Assembly: GCA_945861585.1 (NCBI GenBank)
Contig: CAMAVC010000001.1
Location: forward strand, 69,947-133,946
Direction: 5' to 3'
DNA length: 64,000 bases
From: Planctomicrobium piriforme
Lineage (GTDB): Bacteria > Planctomycetota > Planctomycetia > Pirellulales > UBA1268
The notes below the pieces were generated by a model. It was not told the origin of the DNA and ran no database searches. It saw only the letters and a program-made list of their open reading frames with translations. A program made the position numbers and the translations under genes. Every line of letters starts with the position of its first letter. Within the stretch, counting starts at the first letter, position 1. Shown one piece after another: positions 33,515 through 41,876 of this stretch.

Positions 33515-35941
33515 ATGAGGCCTCTCGTGCTTGCGGCGGCGTTTGCTCGGTTTCTCTCGCGTGCGATGGCGACGCTGCTCGTCACGATCACCGTGCCTGT
33601 CGCAGCGGCGACGTATACGTGGACAGGTGCCGATAACGCCACCTGGAGCACGAACACCAATTGGTCGCCGTCGGGAACGCCTACGATCGCCGACACAGTG
33701 GTGTTCGGCAGCGGCACCGGGGGTACGAATGTGACGTTGTCCGCATCCGGCACGGCGGGGTCAACGGTCATCAACCGTAACACGACCTTTCTTGGCAGTC
33801 AGCTGACCACCGGCACGAGCCTCACGGTGGCGAATAACGTAAACGTGTCTTTCCAAAACTGGCAGATCACTGGCACGTCCGGTACCAGTGCGAATTCAAT
33901 CGGGTCTGGCGCTACGATCACGGTCAACGGCTTGGCGACTCAGGCTACGGCCGGGTCGATCACGTTGAACTCCAACTCGCTCCTGTCGTTCGCAAGCCAG
34001 GTGAATTTCGCCCGTAACAACCCAATTGGCGGCAGCGGCACCGTCGCCTGGGCGGCCACCTCGGGGAGCAATGGTGGCAGCCAGGCCTTCCGTTTCAATC
34101 TTAGCGATACGGTCACGTTTCGGATCAATTCCGATGCCGCGGCCACATCGGGCACCTCACAGTCAAACGTCATTGTTTCGTCCGGCACGAACACGGTGCT
34201 GCTCCAGCGCAACTTCGATTTCATGACGCCCACCACAACCGGCACCTCCGGGATTCTTGGGCTTGGCTACGCACGGACTATTGCCAGCCCGTCGAACCCC
34301 AGCCAACGAAACGCCTCTCTGTCGATCGCCGGAGCGTACACGCTGAGTGCCAACCTGCTTGGCGTCACCTTCCTGTCGGGCACGCAGACGCTTTTGATCG
34401 ACAGCGGCACCGTTCAGATCGGCGATGGTTCCGCTGGGAAGGCACAGGGCGTCTACACGACCAACGGCAGTACCGCCGGTACGATCTTGTATGGTGTCGC
34501 AAATTCGAGCACCTCCACGCTGGAGGTCGGTGGTGCTGCTTCGGCGGGCACGCTCCGCGTGAACGCCAACTCGTCGTTCAATGCCACGACGGATGCGAGT
34601 GGATCGAATTCGCTGGGGTACCAACTGAGCGTCCTCGGCACGAGCACGCTGGTGAACAACGGCGCATGGACGAACCGGAATTTCAAGGACCAGACGATCT
34701 ACACCGGCCTGAACATCGGCAGCAGTGCCAAGCTCAGCGGTACGGGCTCGTTCGACATGACGACCGGTTACACGGGCGTGGGCGCCACGGGCATCGGCAA
34801 GGCCGTGTCGGTCAGTGGGATTGTGGCACCGGGTGACGTTGTGAACGGCGTCAATGGCGTGGGCACGCTCACGATCAGTTCAGGCACGGTCTCCTTCGGT
34901 GCCGCGAGCCAGGTTGCGATCAGCGGCAGCGGGGCTACGCTCGACCGGCTCGTGCTCAACGCGCCGGTAAGCGTGACGAGCGGTGCCAAGATCGACTTCG
35001 CCGGCGCATCGAGCCTCACGCAGGGCCGCTACCAGGTGGTCACGGGCTCGAGCGGCGTAAACACGTTCACGGCAGCGAATGCCCCCTCGGCCTACTCATT
35101 CGGCACGTCGGGCACCGACGCCTATCTCTGGGCCAAGCCGGTGTTCGGCACGATCTCGACCACGCCCGCCGCCGCCCAGGTGATCACCGGCGGCACGGTG
35201 GCCTTCACCTACGCGGTGCAAAACGCATCCCCGACGGGCGGCCAGGATCTGGCGTTCACGAGTGCCGCGGGGAGCGGCATCGTGGGTGCGGTGTCGGGCC
35301 CGACGACGGTGGCGCCGCAGGCGACGAGCGGAAGCGTCTCCGGCTTCTCGTACGTGGGGGGCACGCCCGGCCTTGCGCAGGCCGCCACGTTCACCGTCTC
35401 GGACCCCAACGCATTCGCGACCTCGGCCACGGGCACCGTAGCGTTGAACGTGCTCGACCATGCGACGCCCGGGTTCGCGACGGCAGCGGGCTTGGCCGTG
35501 CTCAATCCGCTGACGACCGGCACGATCCTGCTCGACTTCGGCTCGGTCGACGTGTCGGCCGGCGCACAGAGCCGCACGTATTCCCTGACGAACCTCGCCA
35601 GCCAGACGTACGGTGCCAGCCTGACGGCGGGCCTCGCGCTCACGGCGTTCACAGGCAACGGCGACGGGTTCACGTCGGGGCTGTCCTCGTTCGCCGATCT
35701 CTTGGCGGGCGGGACGAGCAGCCTGTTTACGGCGCAGTTCACGCCCTCGACCGAAGGCTCGTTCAACCGGAGCTACACACTCACGTTCTATGACAACCAG
35801 AGCGTGGCGGGCTCGACGCAGCAGCGCGACCTGACAGTGACAATGCAGGCCGTCGTGGTGCCTGAGCCGGGAGCGCTTGTCCTGGCGAGTGTCGGCGTGA
35901 TCCTCGCGGGCTGGAGTCTGGCGCGACGCCGGGTGTCATGA
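33515..35941 (+). CDS. PEP-CTERM anchored, autotransporter-type repeat protein
   Basis: The protein has 808 residues; AAGGGAAG upstream supports the ATG at 33515. Signal peptide about 1-30. The beta-helix-like passenger begins TYTWTGADNATWSTNTNWSP and includes VNGVGTLTISSGTVSFGAAS. The last third matches 19556-22009 closely (QGRYQVVTGSSGVNTFTAAN, AYLWAKPVFGTI). The sorting signal is VPEPGALVLASVGVILAGW followed by SLARRR. Its stop overlaps the start of the next sulfatase gene (ATGA), an unusual tight coupling of a surface protein with an enzyme. A 215-base gap upstream, richer in A and T than the rest, may hold its promoter. Confidence 0.88.
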   Translation: MRPLVLAAAFARFLSRAMATLLVTITVPVAAATYTWTGADNATWSTNTNWSPSGTPTIADTVVFGSGTGGTNVTLSASGTAGSTVINRNTTFLGSQLTTGTSLTVANNVNVSFQNWQITGTSGTSANSIGSGATITVNGLATQATAGSITLNSNSLLSFASQVNFARNNPIGGSGTVAWAATSGSNGGSQAFRFNLSDTVTFRINSDAAATSGTSQSNVIVSSGTNTVLLQRNFDFMTPTTTGTSGILGLGYARTIASPSNPSQRNASLSIAGAYTLSANLLGVTFLSGTQTLLIDSGTVQIGDGSAGKAQGVYTTNGSTAGTILYGVANSSTSTLEVGGAASAGTLRVNANSSFNATTDASGSNSLGYQLSVLGTSTLVNNGAWTNRNFKDQTIYTGLNIGSSAKLSGTGSFDMTTGYTGVGATGIGKAVSVSGIVAPGDVVNGVNGVGTLTISSGTVSFGAASQVAISGSGATLDRLVLNAPVSVTSGAKIDFAGASSLTQGRYQVVTGSSGVNTFTAANAPSAYSFGTSGTDAYLWAKPVFGTISTTPAAAQVITGGTVAFTYAVQNASPTGGQDLAFTSAAGSGIVGAVSGPTTVAPQATSGSVSGFSYVGGTPGLAQAATFTVSDPNAFATSATGTVALNVLDHATPGFATAAGLAVLNPLTTGTILLDFGSVDVSAGAQSRTYSLTNLASQTYGASLTAGLALTAFTGNGDGFTSGLSSFADLLAGGTSSLFTAQFTPSTEGSFNRSYTLTFYDNQSVAGSTQQRDLTVTMQAVVVPEPGALVLASVGVILAGWSLARRRVS

Positions 35942-37332
35942 GGTTGGGTGCCGTCGTCGCGGGTCTTGCATGCGTCGTCGCGGCAGCGGCGGGCGGCGCA
36001 GAGCCGCGGCGACCCAACATCCTGTTTCTCGTCGCCGACGACCTCGCCACGCGGCTCGGCTGTTACGGCGACAGGGCCGCGATCACGCCCAACCTCGACC
36101 GGCTCGCAGCGCAGGGGGTGCTCTTCACGCACGCCTACGCCCAGGGCTCGGTCTGCACGCCGAGCCGCACGGCCTTCATGCTCGGCCTCAACAACGCCCA
36201 CGCCGGGGCCAATCATTTTCAGAAGCACCCCGACACGATGACGCTCGGCCGGTGGTTCCGCACCCACGGCTACCAGACGTTTTCCGTGGGCAAGATCGAC
36301 CACACCGAGGAGTATCTCGATGCCGAGGCCTGGGACATCCATGTGCCCTACGCCGACCTGAAGCCGAAGCGGGGCCTGGGCGGCCTCACGAAACTGGATG
36401 AAGATGAACCCCAGCCCGATGGCAAGAGTCTCCAGCGGATTTTCTCGCACGTCGGCGTCGGCGATGGCCCGGAGCAGATGCACGACGCGCAGGTGGCCGA
36501 CCGGGCAATCGAGTTCCTCGCAACGCGGCGCGACGCCTCGAAGCCGTTCTTTGCGGCCGTCGGCTTCCACTCTCCGCATGTGCCGTGGAACACGCTCCGA
36601 ACACTCCACGAGACCCATGAGCGGGCGAAGTTCAGCCCGGAGAAAACCCCGCCCGACGCGACGCCGCTGCCAGCGGGCTCGCTCCACTATGAGCCGCCGC
36701 TCGCGGTGAGCGACGAAGTCGCCCGCGAGGCGATGCACGCTTATTACGCCGCCGTCTCGCTCCTCGACCAGCAGGTGGGCCAGATTCTCGCCGCCCTCGA
36801 GGCCGAGGGGCTCGCCGAAAACACCGTCGTTGCGTTTACATCCGACCACGGCTACCACCTCGGCTGGCGCGGTCAGTGGGTGAAGCACACGATCTCGGAG
36901 CAGGTGCTGCGTGTGCCGCTTATCGTGCGAGCTCCCGGGGCGGCTGCCGGCACGCGGGCCGACGGCATCGTGGAACTCATCGACCTCTTTCCCACGTTCT
37001 GCGAGGTGGCCGGCCTGCCGGCCCCCGATCATCTCGACGGCACGAGTTTTCAGCCGCTGCTACGGAATCCTGCCGCCGCGGGAAAACCGGCCGCGTTGAT
37101 CGCGATGCCCAAGGGCTGGGGCAACGGCCGCTCGGTGCGCACTGTCCGCTGGCGATACATTCAGCGGAACGACGGCTCCGTCGAACTCTACGATCACGCG
37201 AGCGACCCCGACGAATTCACGAACGTCGCCGCGAATCCGGCCCATGCACGCGTGATTCGCGAGCACGCGGCGCTGCTCGAGCAAACCTTCGGCCCGCACG
37301 CGGTCCGTCAAGAGCGCCGGCGAGCCGGCTGA
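35938..37332 (+). CDS. Sulfatase, iduronate-2-sulfatase-like
   Basis: The protein has 464 residues with a signal peptide (about 1-21). The core is NILFLVADDLATRLGCYGD, formylglycine motif CTPSR at Cys73, AVGFHSPHVPWN, and FTSDHGYHLGWRGQW. The same general type as 24288-25808, but shorter and with a different C-terminus. It begins inside the stop of the PEP-CTERM gene, so the two should be made together, and the kinase gene follows 21 bases later. Expected to remove sulfate from a glycan in the periplasm; substrate not predictable. Confidence 0.93.
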   Translation: MRLGAVVAGLACVVAAAAGGAEPRRPNILFLVADDLATRLGCYGDRAAITPNLDRLAAQGVLFTHAYAQGSVCTPSRTAFMLGLNNAHAGANHFQKHPDTMTLGRWFRTHGYQTFSVGKIDHTEEYLDAEAWDIHVPYADLKPKRGLGGLTKLDEDEPQPDGKSLQRIFSHVGVGDGPEQMHDAQVADRAIEFLATRRDASKPFFAAVGFHSPHVPWNTLRTLHETHERAKFSPEKTPPDATPLPAGSLHYEPPLAVSDEVAREAMHAYYAAVSLLDQQVGQILAALEAEGLAENTVVAFTSDHGYHLGWRGQWVKHTISEQVLRVPLIVRAPGAAAGTRADGIVELIDLFPTFCEVAGLPAPDHLDGTSFQPLLRNPAAAGKPAALIAMPKGWGNGRSVRTVRWRYIQRNDGSVELYDHASDPDEFTNVAANPAHARVIREHAALLEQTFGPHAVRQERRRAG

Positions 37333-37353
37333 CGGCCGTGCTACGATGCAGGC

Positions 37354-39147
37354 ATGGAACGCTTCGCTCGATCTCCCGGCCGCTTGCACGGCACATGGGT
37401 CGCGGGACTCGTGGTGGCTGTCTGGGGTGGCTTCGGCACGGCGCGTGCCGCCGAGGTGACGATCAAAGAGATGCGAGTGGACGGCCGGCCCGTGGCCATC
37501 CCGGCGGCCGAGAGTGCGGCGCCGGCCGTACGGATTCCATCGACCGCCCGACAGGTTCAGGTGCGGTGTGTCGCCACGGATGATGACGACGCCCGGCCTG
37601 GTGCGCAGACTGCGCCCGCTCCTGAAAGCGGTCTCGAACCGCCGCAGGGCACGCGGCTGCGGTATCGGCTCGACGCGCTCGACCAGGCCTGGCGCGACGT
37701 TCCCGGAAAATTCAAGGCCGACATCCTGTTCGACGACGGATCGGCGGCCCGGATCGGGAGCAAGGAACACCTCATCGAGTTGGACAACAGCGGCTGGAAA
37801 GGCACCCCTGACGCCTCCACCTGGAAGCGGCATGTCTTCAAGGCGGAGGCGCCGCCACGTGCCCGAAGCGTGCTTGCGGACTTCATCACGGCTCCCAATC
37901 CGGAGAACGTTGGGATCGTCGCGATCGACGACGTGGTACTCACGATCGAACGGCCCGGCCGCGCCGATCCGATCCGGCATGAACTCACGCGCGATCTCGG
38001 GATCGCCGGCGATGCCTTCCACCCGTTGGCCAGGCCCAAAGGCTGGCAGCGTCTGGGCTCCAAGTCGGAGATCAGCCAGGTCCGCATGCGATCGCAGCCC
38101 CAGCCGCATCCGATTCTCGTCCTCGTGGACGACGATTCCAAGCGCTATGGCAACTGGGCGACGCAGGAATCGTTTCCGGTTGAACCAGGTGATCTGGTAA
38201 CGCTGGAATGGTCGATGGCTGCAACGTCGGGCCGGGGTGGTGAACTCGTGGCCGACTACGGGCGGCTCGAGCCCGGCCGATATCTTTTTCGCGCAGAGTT
38301 GGCGCAGCCCGGTGGGGAGCCGACCGGCATTGAGTCAAGCGTTGCGATCGAGGTCTACGTGCCCTTCCATCTGCGGCGCGACGTGTGGGCCGGCGCCGGA
38401 ATTCTCGGGGTGGCTGCGGTGGCAACCGGCGTGCGGGCCGCAGGCGTGCGGCGGATGAAGCGGCGGCTGCGCGAGATCGAACGGGAGCACACGCTCGAGC
38501 AGGAGCGTGCCCGGATCGCGCGCGACCTGCATGATGACGTGGGCGCGGGGCTCACCGAGATCGCCGTGCAGACCGACTGGCTCCGCCGCGACGTCGAGCG
38601 GCTCGCCGCCACGCACACGGCCGAGGTGCAGGAGGCGGGCATCCTCGACCGTGCCGGACGGGTCTGCGCTTCGGCCGTGGAACTGATTCGCAGCGTCGAT
38701 GCGATCGTCTGGGCGGTGAATCCCGAGAACGATACGCTCGACCGGTTCGTCGGATATCTCACCCACTCCGCCGCGCAGTTTGCGCAGTCGGCCGGAATCA
38801 CGATCCGGCTCGACGTGCCCGACGACATTCCTGCCACGCCGCTCTCGGGCCGGGTGCGGCACAACGTCCTGCTCATCGTGCGCGAGGCGCTCAACAACGT
38901 GGTCAAGCACGCCGGGGCGAAGGTGGTACGGGTCAGGGTGACGATCGACACCCGGCAGGTGGCCATCGGCGTCGAGGACGACGGCCAGGGGTTCGACGTC
39001 GCAGCCGCTTCCGGCCCGCATGCGGACGGCCGGCACGCGGGCCTCGACAACATGCGTCGCCGGGCGGAGGACATCGGCGGACGACTCCGGATTGACAGCC
39101 GGCACGGGGGCGGGACGCGGGTCGAGATCGCGGCGCCGCTTGCGTGA
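37354..39147 (+). CDS. Sensor histidine kinase (HisKA_3) with Y_Y_Y-like sensor region
   Basis: The protein has 597 residues. Signal or anchor about 12-32; extracytoplasmic region about 33-335 with LRYRLDALDQAWRDVP and RLEPGRYLFRAEL (Y_Y_Y-like) and no propeller repeats; a membrane span at about 343-362; HisKA_3 box with His393 (ARIARDLHDDVGAGLTEIAV); N-box REALNNVVKHAG; VEDDGQGFD. It parallels 14849-16615 along its whole length, including RRDVWA before the membrane span and SVDAIVWAVNP after the His box. It lies 21 bases after the sulfatase, with its regulator 89 bases downstream, suggesting that the array encodes its own control. Confidence 0.88.
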   Translation: MERFARSPGRLHGTWVAGLVVAVWGGFGTARAAEVTIKEMRVDGRPVAIPAAESAAPAVRIPSTARQVQVRCVATDDDDARPGAQTAPAPESGLEPPQGTRLRYRLDALDQAWRDVPGKFKADILFDDGSAARIGSKEHLIELDNSGWKGTPDASTWKRHVFKAEAPPRARSVLADFITAPNPENVGIVAIDDVVLTIERPGRADPIRHELTRDLGIAGDAFHPLARPKGWQRLGSKSEISQVRMRSQPQPHPILVLVDDDSKRYGNWATQESFPVEPGDLVTLEWSMAATSGRGGELVADYGRLEPGRYLFRAELAQPGGEPTGIESSVAIEVYVPFHLRRDVWAGAGILGVAAVATGVRAAGVRRMKRRLREIEREHTLEQERARIARDLHDDVGAGLTEIAVQTDWLRRDVERLAATHTAEVQEAGILDRAGRVCASAVELIRSVDAIVWAVNPENDTLDRFVGYLTHSAAQFAQSAGITIRLDVPDDIPATPLSGRVRHNVLLIVREALNNVVKHAGAKVVRVRVTIDTRQVAIGVEDDGQGFDVAAASGPHADGRHAGLDNMRRRAEDIGGRLRIDSRHGGGTRVEIAAPLA

Positions 39148-39236
39148 GCAGCGTGCCCGGCAGCCTGAGTGGTCGTGAAATTGTCTACACGGCGGTCGGA
39201 TGGCCGAAACGGGTTAGACCAAGAAGAACTTCACCT

Positions 39237-39953
39237 ATGACCACACCCTCAACGATTCGTGTCGCGGTGGTCGAGGACGACTCCCGGCTGCGACGCACGT
39301 TTACGGACATCCTCGAGTCGGCCGACGACTGCGAGTGCGTGGGCGTGTTTGCTACTGGTGAGCAGGCGATGAGCCGGATCCCACCGCTCTCGCCCGACGT
39401 CATCATCATGGACGTTAACCTCCCCGACTCGACCGGCGTCGAGTGCGTGGCGGCGCTCGCTCCGCAGCTCCCCGACACACAGATCCTCATGGTCACGGTC
39501 TACCAGGATCCGGAGACGACGTTCGACGCCCTCGCTGCCGGGGCCCATGGCTACCTCGTGAAGCCGGTGATGAAAGAGCATCTGCTGGCGGCGATCCGCG
39601 AGGTGCGCGGTGGCGGCGTGCCGATGAGTCCCACGATCGCCCGCAAGGTGATCCAGACGTTTCGGCGTCGTGAGCCTGCGGCGAAGGTGCCCGGCAAAAC
39701 CGTTTTTTCGGGCAGGTCGGTTATGCCGCATGCGACTGCCGCCCCCGCCGCTGCCGACGAGGAGAGCCTCGCGCCCCGCGAGCAGCAGGTGCTCGAACTG
39801 CTCGTGAAAGGCTATTCCTACAAGGAGGTGTCGAAGGAGCTCGGAATCTCGACGAGCACCGTGGGCACCTACGTGCAGCGCATCTACGAGAAGCTCCACG
39901 TGTCGAGCCGCCGCGAGATGATGGCCCGCTCGCGCCGCGGGGCCGACGCCTGA
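39237..39953 (+). CDS. Response regulator, NarL/LuxR family
   Basis: The protein has 238 residues from the ATG at 39237 (AAGAAG upstream). Receiver domain with EDD, phosphoacceptor Asp59 (DVIIMDVNLPDSTG) and Lys in GYLVKPVM; an Ala/Pro-rich linker (about 150-178); LuxR helix-turn-helix (LAPREQQVLELLVKGYSYKE, TVGTYVQRIYEKLHV). Partner of the kinase just upstream and close paralogue of 14191-14856. The two LuxR recognition helices are so alike that the regulators may share targets. Confidence 0.92.
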   Translation: MTTPSTIRVAVVEDDSRLRRTFTDILESADDCECVGVFATGEQAMSRIPPLSPDVIIMDVNLPDSTGVECVAALAPQLPDTQILMVTVYQDPETTFDALAAGAHGYLVKPVMKEHLLAAIREVRGGGVPMSPTIARKVIQTFRRREPAAKVPGKTVFSGRSVMPHATAAPAAADEESLAPREQQVLELLVKGYSYKEVSKELGISTSTVGTYVQRIYEKLHVSSRREMMARSRRGADA

Positions 39954-39974
39954 GGCACGGACTCTGTCGAGGGC

Positions 39975-39996
39975 GATAGGCTGAGGCCTGTCCTAC
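39975..39996 (+). repeat. Dispersed palindromic repeat, copy 2
   Basis: GATAGGCTGAGGCCTGTCCTAC differs from copy 1 (12555-12576) at two positions, leaving imperfect arms. It sits between convergent genes and its end includes the TAG stop (39993-39995) of the sulfatase on the minus strand. Confidence 0.75.
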
Positions 39997-41786
39997 TTGA
40001 CGGGGCGGAGGACGAGCCGGCGGATGTCGGCGACTGACGCGCCGGGAACATCCGTCGCCCGCAGCATGAGCGTCGTCGGGCCTTTTTCAAGCGTGATCGT
40101 GCCGAGCGTGAGCGGTCGGAACTGTTTCGAAAAACTCTCGCCGTGGCCGCGGGGCACGCGGTCGTCGGCCGTATTGAGCGGCGGATCCCAGCCGGGGGCG
40201 ATCGTGCCGGTGACCGTGCCGCTGCCGCCAGAGAGCGTGACCGTGGAGCCCGCGTCAGCGGGCGGGCAGGTGTACCAGAGTTCGGCCGTGTAGCGGCCCG
40301 GCTCAACGACATCGACCGCCCAAGTGATCGAATCGTCTGCCTTCGTCCAGTTCGTGAAGAACGAGCAGTTGGGGGCCTTGCCGCTGCGTACGACGCCACC
40401 GTGCGGCACGCCATCGCGGGCAGGCAGTTCGGTCAGCGCCGCCCCGGGATACCCAACGGGAAACCGCTCCTCCGTGGGCCGCGGCACAGCGTCGAGCACG
40501 TCGCGCCGCCAGGCTGCTGCGATTTCACGCAGCCGCGTCGCCTTCTCGGGCTGCTCGGCGGCGATGTCGCGGAGCTGCCCAGGATCCGTCTTCATGTCAT
40601 AGAGCCGGCCTTCGGCGTCGAGGCGATGGGTCGTGGTCCGCACGCTCACCTTGCCGCCAAAACTCGCCACGATGGGGCGGTCGGCGAGCGTGGTTGCGGT
40701 GGCTATCGATTCGTGGGCGTCGGTGAGCAGCGGCGCGAGATCGACGCCATCGAGTGGCTTTCCCTGGGGCGGCGCGAGGCCGGCGAGACCGGCGAGCGTG
40801 GGCAGGATGTCGATCGCGCCGGTCGCGTCATCGACGATCGTGCGCGGTTTGATTCGCGCAGGATACCGGATGCAACACACGCTCCGCACACCGCCGTCGT
40901 CGGTCGAACCCTTCTTGCCGCGCATGCCGCCGCACCAGCGGGTGCTGTTCGGACCGTTGTCGGAGCAGAAGACGACGATTGTGTCGCTGGCCATGTCGAG
41001 CCGCTCGAGCGTGGTGAGCAGCCGGCTGAGGTTCGTGTCGAGGTTTTCGACCATCGCGAGGGCGGCCCGCGTGAAGGTGAGGTCCTCCCGGTCGCCCTCC
41101 GGGCCGCGCTGGTCGATTGCCTTGTCGCGAAACCGCGCCCACGCCGTGTCGGGCACACTCATCGGCGAGTGCGGTGTGTTGAACGCGACGTAGCAGAAAA
41201 ACGGTTTCGCATTGCGTCGGGAAGCTTCGATGAACCCGATCGCATGGTTGGTGACGTCGTCGGCGATATATCCCCTGCCCTGCACGAACGCGCCGTCGTG
41301 TTCCATCTCCGCGTCGAAATAATCCCCCCAGTGACCTTCAGTGAATCCGTGAAAGGTGTCGAAGCCGCGGGCGAGCGGGTGGTAGGGCCACTGCGTGCCG
41401 TTGTGCCACTTGCCGAAGCAGCCGGTCACGAAGCCCGCGTCGTGAAACAGGTTTGCGAGCGTGCGCTCGTCGGGGGCCATGCGCTCTTGACCGAGCGATA
41501 CGCCTCGGACACCGCTTCGCGGGTAATAGCGGCCAGTGAGGAGTTCGGCCCGGGTGGGGGAGCAGACCGGCTGGACGCAGAACTGCTCGAGGACCGCCCC
41601 GTCGTGGGCCAACGAATCCAGGGCCGGAGTCGCGACCGACCGATTGCCCACGAATGAAAAATCCCCCCAGCCGGCGTCGTCGGCCACCACAAGGAGAACG
41701 TTCGGCGGGGTGGGCGGCGTGCCCCCGGCATCCCCCGCGACAAACAGGGCCGCGATGACGGCGATGGTCCTCAAAATCACGGACAT
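39993..41786 (-). CDS. Arylsulfatase with C-terminal carbohydrate-binding-like domain
   Basis: The protein has 597 residues with a signal peptide (about 1-21). The core is NVLLVVADDAGWGDFSFVGN, formylglycine motif CSPTR at Cys75, CFGKWHNGTQWPYHPLARGF and FCSDNGPNSTRW, typical of arylsulfatase A-like enzymes and distinct from the two iduronate-type enzymes here. The last 165 residues or so form a beta domain (WAVDVVEPGRYTAELWYTCP, ITLEKGPTTLMLRATDV) like those often appended to planctomycete sulfatases and probably glycan binding. The start at 41786 gives a clean signal peptide; a longer form from 41852 is possible. It is divergent from the oxidoreductase at 41877. Confidence 0.92.
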   Translation of the reverse strand: MSVILRTIAVIAALFVAGDAGGTPPTPPNVLLVVADDAGWGDFSFVGNRSVATPALDSLAHDGAVLEQFCVQPVCSPTRAELLTGRYYPRSGVRGVSLGQERMAPDERTLANLFHDAGFVTGCFGKWHNGTQWPYHPLARGFDTFHGFTEGHWGDYFDAEMEHDGAFVQGRGYIADDVTNHAIGFIEASRRNAKPFFCYVAFNTPHSPMSVPDTAWARFRDKAIDQRGPEGDREDLTFTRAALAMVENLDTNLSRLLTTLERLDMASDTIVVFCSDNGPNSTRWCGGMRGKKGSTDDGGVRSVCCIRYPARIKPRTIVDDATGAIDILPTLAGLAGLAPPQGKPLDGVDLAPLLTDAHESIATATTLADRPIVASFGGKVSVRTTTHRLDAEGRLYDMKTDPGQLRDIAAEQPEKATRLREIAAAWRRDVLDAVPRPTEERFPVGYPGAALTELPARDGVPHGGVVRSGKAPNCSFFTNWTKADDSITWAVDVVEPGRYTAELWYTCPPADAGSTVTLSGGSGTVTGTIAPGWDPPLNTADDRVPRGHGESFSKQFRPLTLGTITLEKGPTTLMLRATDVPGASVADIRRLVLRPVK

Positions 41787-41876
41787 TTGCCTGCGACTGG
41801 CACGAGTCGGGCCCGAGTGGTGAAATAGTATGTCCGGAATCCGATCCGCCACCTATCCCGAGCGAGGAGTGCCCCG

